Of a stretch of DNA of 64,000 bases, positions 43,901 through 50,881 are shown piece by piece. Position numbers and translations under genes: made by a program. The stretch spans positions 417,984 through 481,983 of the forward strand of contig NZ_AWSQ01000001.1 of assembly GCF_000498575.2 (NCBI RefSeq), written 5' to 3'. The notes under the pieces were generated by a model. That model saw only the letters and a program-made list of their open reading frames with translations, searched no databases and was not told the DNA's origin. This DNA comes from Pseudomonas taeanensis MS-3. Lineage in GTDB: Bacteria > Pseudomonadota > Gammaproteobacteria > Pseudomonadales > Pseudomonadaceae. Each line of letters starts with the position of its first letter. Position 1 is the stretch's first letter.

Positions 43901-44092
43901 GGCCTGGAACTGCTCGACGAACTGCACCAGCACCACCCTGGCCTGCCTGTAGTGGTACTGTCCGCCCATGAACTGCCCAGTGAACAGATCGGCCAAGTCG
44001 AGGCCGCGCTGGCCAAATCACGCATTGATGCGCAACACTTTCTGCAACTGCTCGGACGCTTGTTGCCCGCCAAGGAGAATCGGCATGCATGA
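40940..44092 (+). CDS. soluble GAF-PAS hybrid kinase with two receivers
   Basis: Hybrid kinase of 1050 aa without membrane segments. GAF (about 30-160; DEQRQWFKSKVGLD), three PAS units (about 180-300, 313-430, 443-560), HisKA with H578, HATPase (680-795), receiver 1 (807-925, D857 in LTLDLRLPDG) and receiver 2 (932-1045, D980 in LVLLDLSLPDG). It is the only cytosolic kinase of the set and the only one with two receivers. The last 8 bases overlap the next receiver gene. Confidence 0.93.
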   Translation: MALAPTGPALPVNEAARLAELERYGLLDSPAEEEFDDFSHLAAQLCATPIALISLVDEQRQWFKSKVGLDACETPREYAFCAHSILANQLFEVPDALEDPRFCDNPLVTEAPHIRFYAGVPLTTSSGHNLGTLCVIDQRPRQLSAPQRKGLARLARQVVRLCELRRSMRQHAEQAAMQRAILSSAGTAIIATTPSGAISSVNPAAEQLLGYAEAQLLDQAFAATLLDPTQLASRAESLGHKLGQPLAADFSVLVNKALHGQGESREWTYVRQDGHYLPVLLSISAIRDQHDSLLGFLAIAQDLSQREQAQQRLKQIAAQLPGMVFQALLTKQGTICFPYASEGIQDIYGLARGEVREHTEAVLAAIHEDDRDSVSQAILRSARELSQWHQEYRVRHPRKGLIWVEGIATPQRQVDDTVIWHGVITDISERKHEQAELEQQQEMNRRLLEALAEGVVTCDAQGQLTLFNHTAQQWHGTDISQLAPEQWGDYYDLFEADGLTPLATARIPLLRALQGERVREAEISIVAKGQAPRFVATNAVPLFTPGGRQLGAVAVMHDITERKRIERIQREFVSTVSHELRTPLTSIAGSLGLINGGALGEVPASMQHMLDIAHHNSLRLSHLINDLLDMDKLVAGKMTFDLHSHELASLLNDSQTSNQAYADQHGVQLILEECPPVHLRVDAMRLQQVLANFLSNAIKFSPAGAQVRLHSTLHGNRLRISVSDLGPGIPLSFHAGIFQKFSQADASDSRQKGGTGLGLAISKELIERMSGQIGFDSVEGQGATFWCELPVVESSAVTTLPEDSSSPWLLVVEDEPDIAHLLRLLLQRAGYRVMLAASLDEARVLLAKQHFDALTLDLRLPDGSGLQLIRELRDDPATLTLPVLVISAASDAGRLSLNGGFQAVDWLDKPIDQQRLLASLAQALHGFPTKTRVLHIEDDADLRQVIAEQGRALADFVSASSLAQARQQLAQGNFDLVLLDLSLPDGNGLELLDELHQHHPGLPVVVLSAHELPSEQIGQVEAALAKSRIDAQHFLQLLGRLLPAKENRHA

Positions 44093-44471
44093 ACTGACTC
44101 GAATCCTACATGTGGAAGATGACCCGTCGATCCAGGCAGTGGCCAAGGTCGCCCTGGAAGCGGTGGGCGGCTTCAAAGTCCTCAGTTGCTCCTCTGGACA
44201 GGATGCCCTCGACCAGGTCCAGGGCTTCGCCCCGGATTTCATCCTGCTGGATGTAATGATGCCCGGCATGGATGGTCCGCAGACGCTGAAGAAGATTTCC
44301 GCACTGATCGACATCGGGCAGATCCCGGTGGCCTTCATGACCGCCAAGGTGCAGCCTGCCGAGATCGAGCACTACCGCAGCCTGGGGGCACGCGACGTGA
44401 TCATCAAACCTTTCGACCCCATGCAGCTGGCCGAACAGGTTCGGCGAATCTGGAGCCAAGCCCGTGGTTGA
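44085..44471 (+). CDS. stand-alone receiver protein, copy 2
   Basis: CheY-like receiver of 128 aa, near-duplicate of the gene at 40514. D56, the EDD cluster, the AFMTAKV threonine and the IKPFDP lysine are conserved. Differences cluster at the N-terminus (MHELTR against MREFKR) and in the helix after the active site (LKKISAL against LAELGEL), surfaces that often set partner choice. The ATG at 44085 lies inside the end of the kinase gene, and AAGGAG precedes it. It overlaps the start of the cyclase gene by 8 bases. Confidence 0.92.
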   Translation: MHELTRILHVEDDPSIQAVAKVALEAVGGFKVLSCSSGQDALDQVQGFAPDFILLDVMMPGMDGPQTLKKISALIDIGQIPVAFMTAKVQPAEIEHYRSLGARDVIIKPFDPMQLAEQVRRIWSQARG

Positions 44472-46113
44472 ACCCAGCAACGACCTGCAACGTCATTTGC
44501 AACTACTCAGTGCACAGTTTGCTGAACGCCTGGCTCAGGAGTTGCCCGAACTGGCCGGCAAGGCGCAACTGTTGCGCGACGCCAACGATCAGGAAAGTCA
44601 GCGCCAGCATCTGCTCAGCCTGCGCGATCAGCTGCACAAACTGGCCGGCGCCGCCGGCACCTTCGGTTTCGTCAGCCTCGGCCAGCGCACCCAAGCGTTA
44701 GAGCAGCAGGCCATTCGCTGGCTGGACGCCCTGCAGCAAGAACAGCAGGGCCTGCACGACTTTATCGCGGACTTGCAACAGCTCAGCCAACAGCAATTCC
44801 AGATCGAGCTGGCACAGGAGAGTACGCCTGCCACGCCGAAAACCGCCAAGTCGAGCTCGGCGACCCACTGCATCTACATCCTCGAAGACGAGCCGACTAT
44901 CGGCGAGAACATGCGCCTGACCCTGAGCAACTTCGGTTATCAGGCCGAGCACTTCACCCGTATCGCCGATCTCGACGCCGCGCTGCAACGACAGCTACCG
45001 GATGCCCTGGTGATCGACGTCAACCTGCCCGGCGAGGCGCAAACCGGCCTGAACTACGCAGCCGCCCTGCAGCAGCGCCTGGACGAACCCTTGCCGCTGC
45101 TGGTAATCACTACCCAGGACGACTTCACCACCCAGCTCGAAGCCGTGCGCGCTGGTGCCATGGGTTTCTTCAGCAAGCCGGTGGATATTCCCCAGCTGGA
45201 AAACCGCCTGGAGCGCTGCTTCGCCCAGCAATATGGCGAACCTTACCGGGTGCTGATCGTCGACGATGACCGCGAGCTGGCCAGCCGCTACAGCCTGGTA
45301 CTGCGCAGCGCCAACATGCTGGTGGAAGCGCTCAACGACCCGGCCGACATCTTCAGCCACATGCGCACGTTCAACCCCGAGGTGGTCCTGCTCGACGTCA
45401 ACATGCCGGGCTGCACCGGCCCCGAACTGGCGCAGATCATCCGCCTTAACGACGACTGGCTACGGGTACCGATCATCTACCTGTCGGCGGAAACCGATAT
45501 CAGCCGGCAGATGAGTGCACTGCTCAAGGCCGGAGACGACTTCGTCACCAAACCGATTTCCGACAACGCCCTGGTCGCCGCGGTATTCGCCCGTGCCCAG
45601 CGCGCCCGCCTGCTGAGCAATGCGCTGTCGCGCGACAGCCTGACCGGGCTGCTCAAACACGCCGATATCAAGGAGCAGGTGGCCATCGAGCTGGAGCGGG
45701 CGCTGCGCGGCGGCAGCCAAGCCAGCGTGGTGATGCTGGATATCGATCACTTCAAGAAGGTCAATGACAGTTACGGCCACCCCGCCGGCGACAACGTTAT
45801 CCGTGCCCTGGCCAACCTGCTGCGCCAGCGCTTGCGCCGAGTCGACAGCCTGGGCCGCTATGGCGGTGAGGAATTCCTCGCGGTGCTGCCCGAGTGCCCG
45901 CCCGAGCAAGCCCAGCGGATAATCGATGAGATCCGCCAACGCTTCGCCGATCTGCGTTTTATCGTCGAAGGCACGGAGTTCGCGGTCACCCTCAGCGCCG
46001 GTATTTCCTGCACCGATGCCGACATCAGCGCCAGCGAACTGCTGGAACGCGCGGACCGGGCGCTGTATGCCGCGAAAGAGTCGGGGCGCGACCGGGTCTG
46101 CCAGGCCGATTAA
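44464..46113 (+). CDS. Hpt-REC-REC-GGEEF phosphorelay diguanylate cyclase
   Basis: Protein of 549 aa starting with GTG, nine bases after GGAG. Hpt domain (about 10-115) with H58 in LHKLAGAAGTFGF; receiver 1 (136-255) with D185 in LVIDVNLPGEAQTG; receiver 2 (261-375) with D311 in VLLDVNMPGC; GGDEF domain (about 385-545) with active GGEEF at 467-471. The inhibitory RxxD site (R458-D461 in RRVDSLGRYGGEEF) is intact, so product feedback is expected. Carrying both Hpt and receivers, it can collect phosphate from hybrid kinases and turn it into c-di-GMP. It ends the kinase cluster. Confidence 0.94.
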   Translation: MVEPSNDLQRHLQLLSAQFAERLAQELPELAGKAQLLRDANDQESQRQHLLSLRDQLHKLAGAAGTFGFVSLGQRTQALEQQAIRWLDALQQEQQGLHDFIADLQQLSQQQFQIELAQESTPATPKTAKSSSATHCIYILEDEPTIGENMRLTLSNFGYQAEHFTRIADLDAALQRQLPDALVIDVNLPGEAQTGLNYAAALQQRLDEPLPLLVITTQDDFTTQLEAVRAGAMGFFSKPVDIPQLENRLERCFAQQYGEPYRVLIVDDDRELASRYSLVLRSANMLVEALNDPADIFSHMRTFNPEVVLLDVNMPGCTGPELAQIIRLNDDWLRVPIIYLSAETDISRQMSALLKAGDDFVTKPISDNALVAAVFARAQRARLLSNALSRDSLTGLLKHADIKEQVAIELERALRGGSQASVVMLDIDHFKKVNDSYGHPAGDNVIRALANLLRQRLRRVDSLGRYGGEEFLAVLPECPPEQAQRIIDEIRQRFADLRFIVEGTEFAVTLSAGISCTDADISASELLERADRALYAAKESGRDRVCQAD

Positions 46114-46212
46114 AGCGTAGGCCTCAGCGCGCTCAGCCCGGCAGCGGCCACCACTCGCAACCGGGCGCGCCGCTGGCAGGCGTGCGCGCCTGACGAGCCT
46201 CAGCGCCGCAGT

Positions 46213-47577
46213 TCAGAGCAGAAACAGGTGAGCCAGCAGCCCCACCCCGGCGCAGGCGCCGATCACCTCGATCACCCCGCGTTTGAAGTGCAGCAGCGCC
46301 ACGGCCGCGCCCAGGGCGATCAGTGCCGATGGCCAGTCGAAGCGCCCCGCGAAGCCTTCCGGCCAGAGCACGTGATAACCGAAGAACAGCGCCAGGTTGA
46401 GAATCACCCCAACCACTGCGGCAGTGATGCCGGTCAGCGGCGCGGTAAATTTCAGCTCGTTGTGGGTCGACTCCACCAGTGGCCCGCCAGCCAGGATGAA
46501 CAGGAACGACGGCAGGAAGGTGAACCAGGTGACCAGAGTCGCCGCCAGCGCGCCGGCAATAAACACCTGCTCCGGGCCGAACAGCTGCTGCACATAAGCG
46601 CCGACGAAGGCGACGAACGCCACCACCATGATCAGCGGCCCCGGGGTGGTTTCACCCAGAGCCAGACCATCAATCATCTGCGTCGGGGTCAGCCAGGCGT
46701 AATGACCGATGGCCCCCTGGTAGACGTAGGGCAACACCGCATAGGCGCCGCCGAAGGTCAGCAGCGCGGCCTTGGTGAAGAACCAGGCCATCTGCGTCAG
46801 AGTGCCCTCCCAGCCGTACAGCCCGATCAACAGCCCCATCGGCAGCAGCCACAGCAGCGCGCCGACCAGCCCCAACAGCAGCAGACGTGAAGCGCGAAAG
46901 CGGGCATGGGCGGGCGTCGGCGTATGGTCGTCGATCAGCGCCGGACCGAAGGACTTATCCGTCACCGCATGCCCACCTCCGACGCTGAACGCCTCCGGCA
47001 GCAGACGCCCGCCCAGGTAACCGAGCGCTCCGGCGGCCAGGACGATCAACGGGAAGGGTAGATTGAGGGCGAAGATCGCCACAAAGGCGGCGCCTGCGAT
47101 GCCCCACAGCCAATTGTTCTTCAGCGCCCGCGAGCCAATGCGATGGGCCGCCTGGACCACGATGGCAGTCACTGCCGGCTTGATCCCATAGAAGATCCCC
47201 GCCACCAGCGGTACGTCGCCAAAGGCGATATACACCCAGGACAGGCCGATCAGCAGGAACAGCGAGGGCAACACGAACAGCACCCCGGCCATCACCCCGC
47301 CCCAGCTGCGGTGCATAAGCCAACCGATGTAGGTGGCCAACTGCTGCGCTTCCGGTCCCGGCAGCAACATGCAGTAATTCAACGCGTGCAAGAAGCGCCG
47401 CTCTGACAGCCAGCGGCGCTTCTCCACCAGTTCCTGATGCATGATGGCGATCTGTCCGGCCGGGCCGCCGAAACTGATCAGCCCGAGCTTCAACCAGAAC
47501 AGGAAGGCCTCGAACAGGCTCACGGCTTTTGGGGCATCATGCTCGGCGTGCGGCGCAGGCATCGAAAACGCATCCAC
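46213..47577 (-). CDS. chrA: long-chain chromate-type transporter (ChrA family)
   Basis: Membrane protein of 454 aa made of two homologous CHR domains. The N-terminal domain has FWLKLGLISFGGPAGQIAIMH and MLLPGPEAQQLATYIGW. The C-terminal domain has FTKAALLTFGGAYAVLPYV and DGLALGETTPGPLIMV. The family exports chromate in resistant strains; many chromosomal members have no proven role. No chrB regulator is adjacent. It converges on the kinase cluster across a 99-bp gap in which I see only a weak hairpin (46177-46192). A second ATG at residue 6 is possible. Confidence 0.9.
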   Translation of the reverse strand: MDAFSMPAPHAEHDAPKAVSLFEAFLFWLKLGLISFGGPAGQIAIMHQELVEKRRWLSERRFLHALNYCMLLPGPEAQQLATYIGWLMHRSWGGVMAGVLFVLPSLFLLIGLSWVYIAFGDVPLVAGIFYGIKPAVTAIVVQAAHRIGSRALKNNWLWGIAGAAFVAIFALNLPFPLIVLAAGALGYLGGRLLPEAFSVGGGHAVTDKSFGPALIDDHTPTPAHARFRASRLLLLGLVGALLWLLPMGLLIGLYGWEGTLTQMAWFFTKAALLTFGGAYAVLPYVYQGAIGHYAWLTPTQMIDGLALGETTPGPLIMVVAFVAFVGAYVQQLFGPEQVFIAGALAATLVTWFTFLPSFLFILAGGPLVESTHNELKFTAPLTGITAAVVGVILNLALFFGYHVLWPEGFAGRFDWPSALIALGAAVALLHFKRGVIEVIGACAGVGLLAHLFLL

Positions 47578-47742
47578 TCAATGTTGGTCCGGCGCACTAT
47601 AACCTGCGCCGATGAACTACTTGTGGCGCAATACATGCGACGCCTGAACGACGCAGCGAGTCGCCCGGCTATTTCGCCCCTTGGGCGACTTCGGTATAAG
47701 TCTCGGGTATCAGAGCCCTAGGTTCAGCCCACGAGCCCCGCC

Positions 47743-48369
47743 ATGAAATTGCAGCAGCACGAACTGGACAGCATCGCCGCCCTGACCCTGCAGCACTACA
47801 ACCAACGTGCCGAGGACTTTCGCGAGGGCACCCGCGATCACGATGTCAGCCAGAACATCGCCGCCCTGCTGCGGCATATCCAGGGTCAGCCGCCTTACCG
47901 GATTCTCGATTTCGGCTGCGGCCCCGGCCGTGACCTGAAGACCTTCCGCGCCCTGGGCCACACCGCCATCGGCCTGGACGGCTGCCCGCGCTTCGTCGAA
48001 ATGGCCCGTGCCGACAGCGGCTGCGAAGTCTGGCTGCAGAACTTCCTCGAACTCGAGCTGCCGGCCGCACACTTCGATGGTATTTTCGCCAATGCCGTGC
48101 TGTTCCATGTGCCTAGCCAGGAGCTACCACAAGTGCTGCGTCAGCTGCATGCCAGCCTCAAGCCCGGCGGCGTGCTGTTCAGCTCCAACCCGCGCGGGGA
48201 GAATCAGGAGGGCTGGCACGGCGAACGCTACGGCGCCTACCACGACCTCGCCAGCTGGCACGCGCAGCTCAGCGCCACGGGCTTCGTCGAACTGGAACAC
48301 TACTACCGACCAGCCGGACTGCCGCGCGAGCAGCAGCCCTGGCTGGCCAGCGTCTGGCGCAAGATCTAG
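47743..48369 (+). CDS. class I SAM-dependent methyltransferase
   Basis: Protein of 208 aa. Motif I, ILDFGCGPGRDLKTF, binds SAM; motif II/III regions are IGLDGCPRFVEMAR and FDGIFANAVLFHVPSQELPQVLRQLHASLKPGGVLF. The layout is that of a small-molecule methyltransferase of the UbiE/Tam type. The substrate is not readable. It diverges from chrA with a 165-bp region between them, and has only a weak ribosome site (ACGAG). Confidence 0.85.
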   Translation: MKLQQHELDSIAALTLQHYNQRAEDFREGTRDHDVSQNIAALLRHIQGQPPYRILDFGCGPGRDLKTFRALGHTAIGLDGCPRFVEMARADSGCEVWLQNFLELELPAAHFDGIFANAVLFHVPSQELPQVLRQLHASLKPGGVLFSSNPRGENQEGWHGERYGAYHDLASWHAQLSATGFVELEHYYRPAGLPREQQPWLASVWRKI

Positions 48370-48593
48370 TGGCCTGCGCGGCTAGTTCAATTAGTCAATT
48401 TCGGCATTTGCGGCCCCGATACTGCGTTGCCGCTCAAGCCGCGCCTGGCCAGCCTTCGCGCCGAGCAGATTTCCGGCGAAATCACTCTTTCGGCTAATTT
48501 CACTCAGGTGCCGACGCAGTAGGCTATGCACGGCGTTTACCAGCGCCAACGGTTATCCGTACTGCTCACAAAAACAATAAGGAGCGCCCCGGA
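48370..48593. other. intergenic region without recognised features
   Basis: This 224-bp gap between the methyltransferase and secreted-protein genes shows no gene. TAAGGAG near 48580 is the ribosome site of the next gene. No clear terminator or repeat was seen. Confidence 0.5.
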
Positions 48594-49337
48594 ATGTTCT
48601 GTAAGCCATTGTTCCGTAATATCTTTATCTGCACGCTCGGACTGCTCGCCGGCCTCTCACCCCTGGCCTTCGCCGAAGCGGCAAGCCCGCAGGAGCAGGT
48701 TCAGGTCTTCGCCAGCCGCGCCACCAGCAGCCTCATGCTGTTACGCGGCGAAGGCCTGCAAAAGAGCCACAAGGAGCGCCTGGAAAGCGACCTTCAGCTG
48801 CTGGCAGCCGCGATCCAGAGCCTGCCGCAGACCAGCGATGGACTGCGCAGCAGCCACCTCGAACTGGTTACACAACTGCGTCGTGGTGTTTCCTTTGGCC
48901 CCAATGAGGAAGATGTGCCCTGGGGTTACCCGCAAGAATTGAGCAAGGCGTTGCGTGAATTTCTCCACGCCGCGCGCCAACTGCCGCACGAGGCCGGCAG
49001 CGAGCTGCCTGCCAAGGTCGAATACCTCGCGGTGCAATACCTCAGCCGCTCTTATATCGGCACGTTCGAAATCGCCCGTGAACAACCGGACACCTACCTC
49101 GGCCAGGACGAACGTCTGCTGGTGCCCTCGATCGATCAGGAGCTGGCGGCGCTGGACGGCAAAAGCGACCCGGCCATCGGCAAGATGAAAATACGCTGGG
49201 AATACCTCAAGGCTGCAATCAGCGACATGAACAGCAAGAGCAACACCCTGGCCAGCGTCTCCGGCAGGCCCTTCGCGCCTATCACCGTAGATCGCCACAG
49301 CCGCGCCATGAGCAAACAGTGGATGGCGATGCACTAG
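48594..49337 (+). CDS. secreted protein of unknown function
   Basis: Protein of 247 aa with signal peptide MFCKPLFRNIFICTLGLLAG and a likely cut after LAFAEA. The mature part is helical and charged, with no cysteines and no enzyme motif I recognise. It contains QVQVFASRATSSLMLLRGEG and a conserved-looking DTYLGQDERLLVPSIDQELAAL. TAAGGAG lies before the ATG, so it is well translated. Its TAG stop codon is the first three bases of the 22-bp repeat shared with topB. I do not assign a function. Confidence 0.75.
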   Translation: MFCKPLFRNIFICTLGLLAGLSPLAFAEAASPQEQVQVFASRATSSLMLLRGEGLQKSHKERLESDLQLLAAAIQSLPQTSDGLRSSHLELVTQLRRGVSFGPNEEDVPWGYPQELSKALREFLHAARQLPHEAGSELPAKVEYLAVQYLSRSYIGTFEIAREQPDTYLGQDERLLVPSIDQELAALDGKSDPAIGKMKIRWEYLKAAISDMNSKSNTLASVSGRPFAPITVDRHSRAMSKQWMAMH

Positions 49338-49356
49338 GGTCTGTTGCCGTTTCATT
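49335..49356 (+). repeat. 22-bp stop-codon-anchored repeat, copy 2
   Basis: TAG followed by GGTCTGTTGCCGTTTCATT, identical to the minus strand of 91-112. It starts at the stop codon of the secreted-protein gene. The following 100 bp (GC-rich, with a GAGCGACGCAGTG word) may be more of the same element. Confidence 0.7.
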
Positions 49357-49506
49357 CGCGGCCGCGCCGTAGCCTGTTTTTGCGCGAGGCAAGGCACGAG
49401 GAGCGACGCAGTGCGGGGTTAAGCGGCGTTCAGAAATCTATCGCCTATACCTCCGTGGCCTGCGCCGCTCACCCGACCTATGAGGTTGCGCGTCGCACGC
49501 ATCAAA

Positions 49507-50049
49507 TCAGTTAGGCCGGCGCTCGTGGGCACTTGCATGCTTGGCGCGGATGCAGGTCGGTCCCACACGCCGCACCACTTCATCCTCCACCTCCCGGCGC
49601 AGGCCGAGGAGGAACGCCGCTTCCGCCACGACGAACAGCGGGCCGATCAGCAAACCCATGACATCGTCGACGAACGCCGGTTTGCGCCCCTCGTAGTAAT
49701 GACCGATGAACTGGATCAACCAACCGATCACGAACAACGCCAACCCGCTGCCCAGCCAGACCAGGGTCGCTTGCCCGGCCAATACCTGAGCGCCCCACAG
49801 GCAAAGCCCGAGCAACGCCGCCATCAACAGGCCGAAGCGTAGATCCAGGCGCAGGTAGAATACGCCCACGGCCAAGGCACTCAGGGTCGCCGGCGAGAGC
49901 CACAGGCCCAGCACCTCGACGGCGGGACGTGAGAGCAACACCGCCACCGCCAGCACAATCAGCGGCACGCCGAAAAAGTGGCTGAGGATATTGCGCCGGT
50001 CGCGGTGATAGGCCGCGTACTGGGCCAGATGATCGATCAGGGTTTTCAT
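49507..50049 (-). CDS. Mpo1-like (DUF962) membrane protein
   Basis: Membrane protein of 180 aa with about four helices. The motif YAAYHRDRRNILSHFFGVPLIV holds the histidines of the Mpo1 family, and a second pair appears in IGWLIQFIGHYYEGRKPAFVDD. Yeast Mpo1 is an iron-dependent dioxygenase that shortens 2-hydroxy fatty acids. The bacterial members are poorly studied, so lipid metabolism is inferred. It diverges from the Crp/Fnr-type gene with 92 bp between start codons. Confidence 0.85.
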   Translation of the reverse strand: MKTLIDHLAQYAAYHRDRRNILSHFFGVPLIVLAVAVLLSRPAVEVLGLWLSPATLSALAVGVFYLRLDLRFGLLMAALLGLCLWGAQVLAGQATLVWLGSGLALFVIGWLIQFIGHYYEGRKPAFVDDVMGLLIGPLFVVAEAAFLLGLRREVEDEVVRRVGPTCIRAKHASAHERRPN

Positions 50050-50141
50050 CGGAGTTGCTCTCGTGCATGACAGGTCCGACGATAGTGGCCCCGACTCGCT
50101 ACGGCGCTCTGTCAGCTAGCCGACAAACCCTGGAGAAGCGC

Positions 50142-50828
50142 ATGCACGATCCCCACAGCTACCGCGCCCGCTTGCTCGAAGGCCACTGGTTCAGTGCCCT
50201 GCCCGCCCGTTTGCAGGAGGTCCTGCTGGAGATCGCCCAGGTGCAGCAGTTGTCCCCAGGACAGCGACTGTTCCGCCGCGGCGATCAACCCAGCGGCCTG
50301 TACGCCGTGGTGGCGGGCGCCATGCGCATTGGCGCGGTCAACCAAAGCGGCAAGGAGGCGCTGCTGACCCTGGTCGAGCCGCCCTACTGGTTTGGCGAGA
50401 TATCCCTGTTCGATGGCCTGCCACGCACGCACGACGCCTTTGCCGCAGAAGCCTGCACCCTGCTGTGGGTGCCCCAGGCTCGCCTGCTCGCTCTGCTCGA
50501 CCAGCAGCCGCAGTACTGGCGTGACTTCGCCCTGCTGATGAGCCAGAAACTGCGCCTGACCTTTATCGCCCTGGAAGAGATCAGCCTGCTGCCGGCCGCG
50601 CCACGCCTGGCCCGGCGCCTGTTGCTGATGGCCGACAACTACGGCGAAGCCAGCGGCCCGCGCCCAGTCATTCACCTGGCGCAGGAACAGCTGGCCTTGA
50701 TGCTGGCGCTCTCCCGGCAGACCACCAACCAGATCCTCAAGGAGCTGGAAGCCCAAGGCATCCTCCACCTGAGCTACGGCGAAATCGAAATCCTCGACCT
50801 CCAGCGCCTGCGCCAGGCCGCGCAATGA
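50142..50828 (+). CDS. Crp/Fnr-family transcription regulator
   Basis: Regulator of 228 aa. Cyclic-nucleotide-fold domain at about 20-130 (GQRLFRRGDQPSGLYAVVAGAMRIG; WFGEISLFDGLPRTHDA) and a winged helix at about 150-220 (EQLALMLALSRQTTNQILKELEAQGIL). There is no N-terminal cysteine cluster, so it is not an Fnr-type iron-sulfur sensor. The ligand is unknown. The ATG at 50142 follows TGGAGAAG; the frame extends to 50055 but would overlap the promoter of the divergent Mpo1-like gene. Confidence 0.88.
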   Translation: MHDPHSYRARLLEGHWFSALPARLQEVLLEIAQVQQLSPGQRLFRRGDQPSGLYAVVAGAMRIGAVNQSGKEALLTLVEPPYWFGEISLFDGLPRTHDAFAAEACTLLWVPQARLLALLDQQPQYWRDFALLMSQKLRLTFIALEEISLLPAAPRLARRLLLMADNYGEASGPRPVIHLAQEQLALMLALSRQTTNQILKELEAQGILHLSYGEIEILDLQRLRQAAQ

Positions 50829-50847
50829 ACCTCAATTGCAGGCTGGC

Positions 50848-50869
50848 GTAGAGCGCAGCGAAACCCAGC
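50848..50869. repeat. GTAGAGCGCAGC repeat arm
   Basis: GTAGAGCGCAGCGAAACCCAGC matches 15772-15793 except at two positions. It lies between two convergent genes, and only one arm of the nested palindrome is found here. Confidence 0.5.
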
Positions 50870-50881
50870 AGCGCCCCCGTC

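Noticed and set aside
40514..44471. The two near-identical receiver genes as an assembly duplication
   Set aside because: They differ at many codons and lie after clearly different kinases, so they are true paralogs.
46177..46192. CAGGCG-TGCG-CGCCTG hairpin between the cyclase and chrA genes as a bidirectional terminator
   Set aside because: The stem is only 6 bp, and neither side has a U-tract; such hairpins occur by chance in GC-rich sequence.
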